NCBI GenBank assembly: GCA_964510785.1
Contig: CAZECM010000065.1
Span: 1-16,158, forward strand
DNA: 16,158 nt
Direction: 5' to 3'
DNA from: JAAYZM01 sp964510785
GTDB lineage: Bacteria > Actinomycetota > Actinomycetes > Actinomycetales > Cellulomonadaceae
Positions 14,816-16,158 of this stretch are shown here, one piece after another. The notes below the pieces were generated by a model that saw only the letters and a list, made by a program, of their open reading frames with translations, searched no databases and had not been told where the DNA came from. Every line of letters begins with the position of its first letter. The stretch's first letter is position 1. A program made the position numbers and the translations under genes.

Positions 14816-15864
14816 CAGCACGCCGGGGGCTCGCGCTCGTCGTCCTCGGGGCTCTGTGCTGGGGGGCCGGCGGGCTCAGCGGTGCGCTGCTCGGCGGCGA
14901 GGCGCAGCTCGGTGCGGGCGCGGTCGCCGCGTACCGGCTCGTGGGTGGGGGCCTCGCGGTACTGCTCGGGCTCGTGGTGGTCGAGCTCGTCCGCCCGCGG
15001 GGCCGGCTGCGCGTCGCCTCCCGCGCCGCGTGGGGCCGCGTCGCGGCGGTCGCCGGGCTCATCGCGGTGTTCCAGGCCACCTACTTCCAGGCCGTCTACC
15101 TCGTCGGGGTCGCCGTCGCGACGCTCGTCACGCTCGGCATGGCGCCCGTGCTCGTGGCAGGAGCGCGAGCGGTCCGACGACGACGGCTGCCTGGTGCCCG
15201 CGTCGTGGCGGCGATCGGCTGTGCCGTCGTCGGGCTCGTGCTGCTCGTCGTGATCGGCCGGCCCGCGCCGACCGACGGAGGCTCTGCGGGGACGGCCCCC
15301 GGGGGAGCAGCCTCGTCGGACGGCTGGGTGGCGGCGGGCAGCGGGGCCGCCGTCGTCGTCCCCGGCGTGGCCTGCGCGCTCCTCGCCGCGCTCGCGTTCG
15401 CCTCGCTCGTGATCGTCAACCGCCGCCCCGTCCACGGCATGAGCCCCCTCGTGATGACGGGCGTCGCGTTCACGGCCGGCGGCGTGCTTCTCCTGCCCTT
15501 CGCGGCCCTCGTGGGCGGCCTCGCGGTGCCCGGCACGGCGCTCGGCTGGTGGTGGCTCGCGTTCCTCGCGATCGTGCCGACGGCGCTCGCCTACGCGCTG
15601 TACTTCACGGGGCTTCCCGCGGCCGGAGCGACCCCGGCGGCCCTCGCGGCGCTGCTCGAGCCGCTCGCCGCCGCGGTGCTCGCCGTCGTCGTCCTGCACG
15701 AGCGGCTGGGCCTCGCAGGATGGTTCGGAGCGGGCCTGCTCATCGTCGCCGTGGTCCTTGCGCGCCCACCCACAGGTCACTCGCCTACGATGGTCCTCGG
15801 CCCGCGCGCAGCGCGCGGGCGCAACCACGCCCCGGCGCGCGTCGGGGACGAACACTGGGAGTAG
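14812..15864 (+). CDS. EamA / DMT superfamily transporter
   Basis: This 350-residue membrane protein has about ten hydrophobic helices in two EamA repeats. The first repeat opens with GLALVVLGALCWGAGGLSG, and the second ends with TPAALAALLEPLAAAVLAVV followed by LHERLGLAGWFGAGLLIVAV, the classic DMT signature. A glycine-, alanine- and serine-rich loop of about 28 residues separates the halves. DMT proteins export metabolites, amino acids or drugs; the substrate cannot be read from sequence. The GTG start overlaps the glycosylase stop. The last 28 or so residues after PPTGHS are hydrophilic, not family-like, and overlap the probable secA promoter and leader hairpin, so they are probably just a readout of regulatory DNA. 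Confidence 0.92.
   Translation: MTARRGLALVVLGALCWGAGGLSGALLGGEAQLGAGAVAAYRLVGGGLAVLLGLVVVELVRPRGRLRVASRAAWGRVAAVAGLIAVFQATYFQAVYLVGVAVATLVTLGMAPVLVAGARAVRRRRLPGARVVAAIGCAVVGLVLLVVIGRPAPTDGGSAGTAPGGAASSDGWVAAGSGAAVVVPGVACALLAALAFASLVIVNRRPVHGMSPLVMTGVAFTAGGVLLLPFAALVGGLAVPGTALGWWWLAFLAIVPTALAYALYFTGLPAAGATPAALAALLEPLAAAVLAVVVLHERLGLAGWFGAGLLIVAVVLARPPTGHSPTMVLGPRAARGRNHAPARVGDEHWE
15786..15820 (+). promoter_or_regulatory. Probable secA -10 box and 5' leader hairpin
   Basis: TACGAT at 15786-15791 fits the -10 form TAnnnT and would start transcription near 15798. Directly there, GCCCGCGCG (15800-15808) pairs perfectly with CGCGCGGGC (15812-15820) around a CAG loop, placing a nine-pair stem at the very 5' end of the secA mRNA. 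No -35 box at normal spacing is evident. Confidence 0.45.
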
Positions 15865-15867
15865 TGC

Positions 15868-16158
15868 GTGCCCGCGATCCTCGACAGAGTTCTGCGCATC
15901 GGCGAAGGCCGCATCCTGCGCAAGCTGGATGCCATCGCCCAGCAGGTCGACGCCCTCGAGTCCAGCTTCGAGGCGCTCAGCGACGCCGAGCTGCGGGAGG
16001 AGACCGACCGGTTCCGGGCGCGCTACGCCGACGGCGAGTCGCTCGACGACCTGCTCCCCGAGGCCTTCGCGACGGTGCGCGAGGCCGCCAAGCGGACCCT
16101 CGGCCAGCGGCACTTCACGGTGCAGATCATGGGTGGCGCCGCGCTGCACCAGGGCAAC
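15868..16158 (+). CDS. secA: SecA preprotein translocase ATPase, N-terminal fragment
   Basis: The first 97 codons of secA run off the window end. The N-terminus, translated from GTG 15868, reads VPAILDRVLRIGEGRILRKL, then AIAQQVDALESSFEALSDAEL, then RFRARYADGESLDDLLPEAFATVREAAKR, and finally LGQRHFTVQIMGGAALHQGN. This is the canonical SecA start leading to the motif just before Walker A. SecA is the ATP-driven motor of the Sec export channel. GGGAG at 15857-15861 lies six bases before the GTG, and three bases separate the stop of the transporter gene from this start. Nothing suggests a defect in the visible part. Most actinobacteria carry a housekeeping secA1 and some a secA2; its position near hpf fits the housekeeping copy. 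Confidence 0.96.
   Translation, partial: MPAILDRVLRIGEGRILRKLDAIAQQVDALESSFEALSDAELREETDRFRARYADGESLDDLLPEAFATVREAAKRTLGQRHFTVQIMGGAALHQGN

Overview
The window is about 16 kb of very GC-rich bacterial chromosome. Codons end almost always in G or C, many genes start with GTG, and the genes are packed with 4-bp overlaps. The marker order mtrA-mtrB-lpqB, a ComF-family gene, hpf, then secA identifies an actinobacterium. The neighbouring genes fit the order Micrococcales (a Cellulomonas-like or Promicromonospora-like lineage is my best guess), but the genus cannot be fixed from this sequence alone. It reads as ordinary core chromosome: I found no transposase, integrase, phage gene, tRNA, rRNA or CRISPR array.

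Layout. Positions 11-1863 hold a divergent pair, an RDD-family membrane protein (-) and a SpoIIM-like membrane protein (+). Positions 1897-7418 are a tightly coupled five-gene minus-strand operon, in transcription order: a six-TM protein of the glycerophosphodiester phosphodiesterase membrane-domain type, a DUF4129 protein, a DUF4350 protein, a MoxR AAA+ ATPase and a DUF58 protein. The DUF58 gene carries a +1 frameshift at a CCCGGG tract. Transcribed away from this operon is the envelope-stress and cell-cycle system mtrA-mtrB-lpqB (7488-11585), followed by a ComF-like phosphoribosyltransferase (11714-12538) and the long-form ribosome hibernation factor hpf (12679-13338). After a strong 23-bp inverted repeat come a YcaQ-type DNA glycosylase (13556-14815) translationally coupled to an EamA/DMT transporter (14812-15864), and then the first 97 codons of secA (15868 to the window end).

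How the genes work together. MtrB senses the envelope, phosphorylates MtrA, and is modulated by the lipoprotein LpqB. The divergent MoxR/DUF58/DUF4350/DUF4129 group, with RDD and SpoIIM alongside, looks like one membrane-anchored MoxR chaperone module, because MoxR and DUF58 partners recur together in bacteria. Its substrate is unknown. Its first gene faces mtrA across a 69-bp spacer that looks like two mirror-image leaderless promoters, so the two systems may share control. HPF silences and dimerises ribosomes in stationary phase. Its 140-bp leader contains two hairpins with very stable tetraloops and a possible 33-codon upstream ORF.

The most unusual non-coding signals are the hpf leader, the 18-bp tandem repeat that continues the lpqB frame past its stop, the 23-bp perfect inverted repeat after hpf, and a pair of GTGGnTCCAC palindromes 20 bp apart before the glycosylase-exporter operon. 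I saw no clearly novel defence or mobile system.
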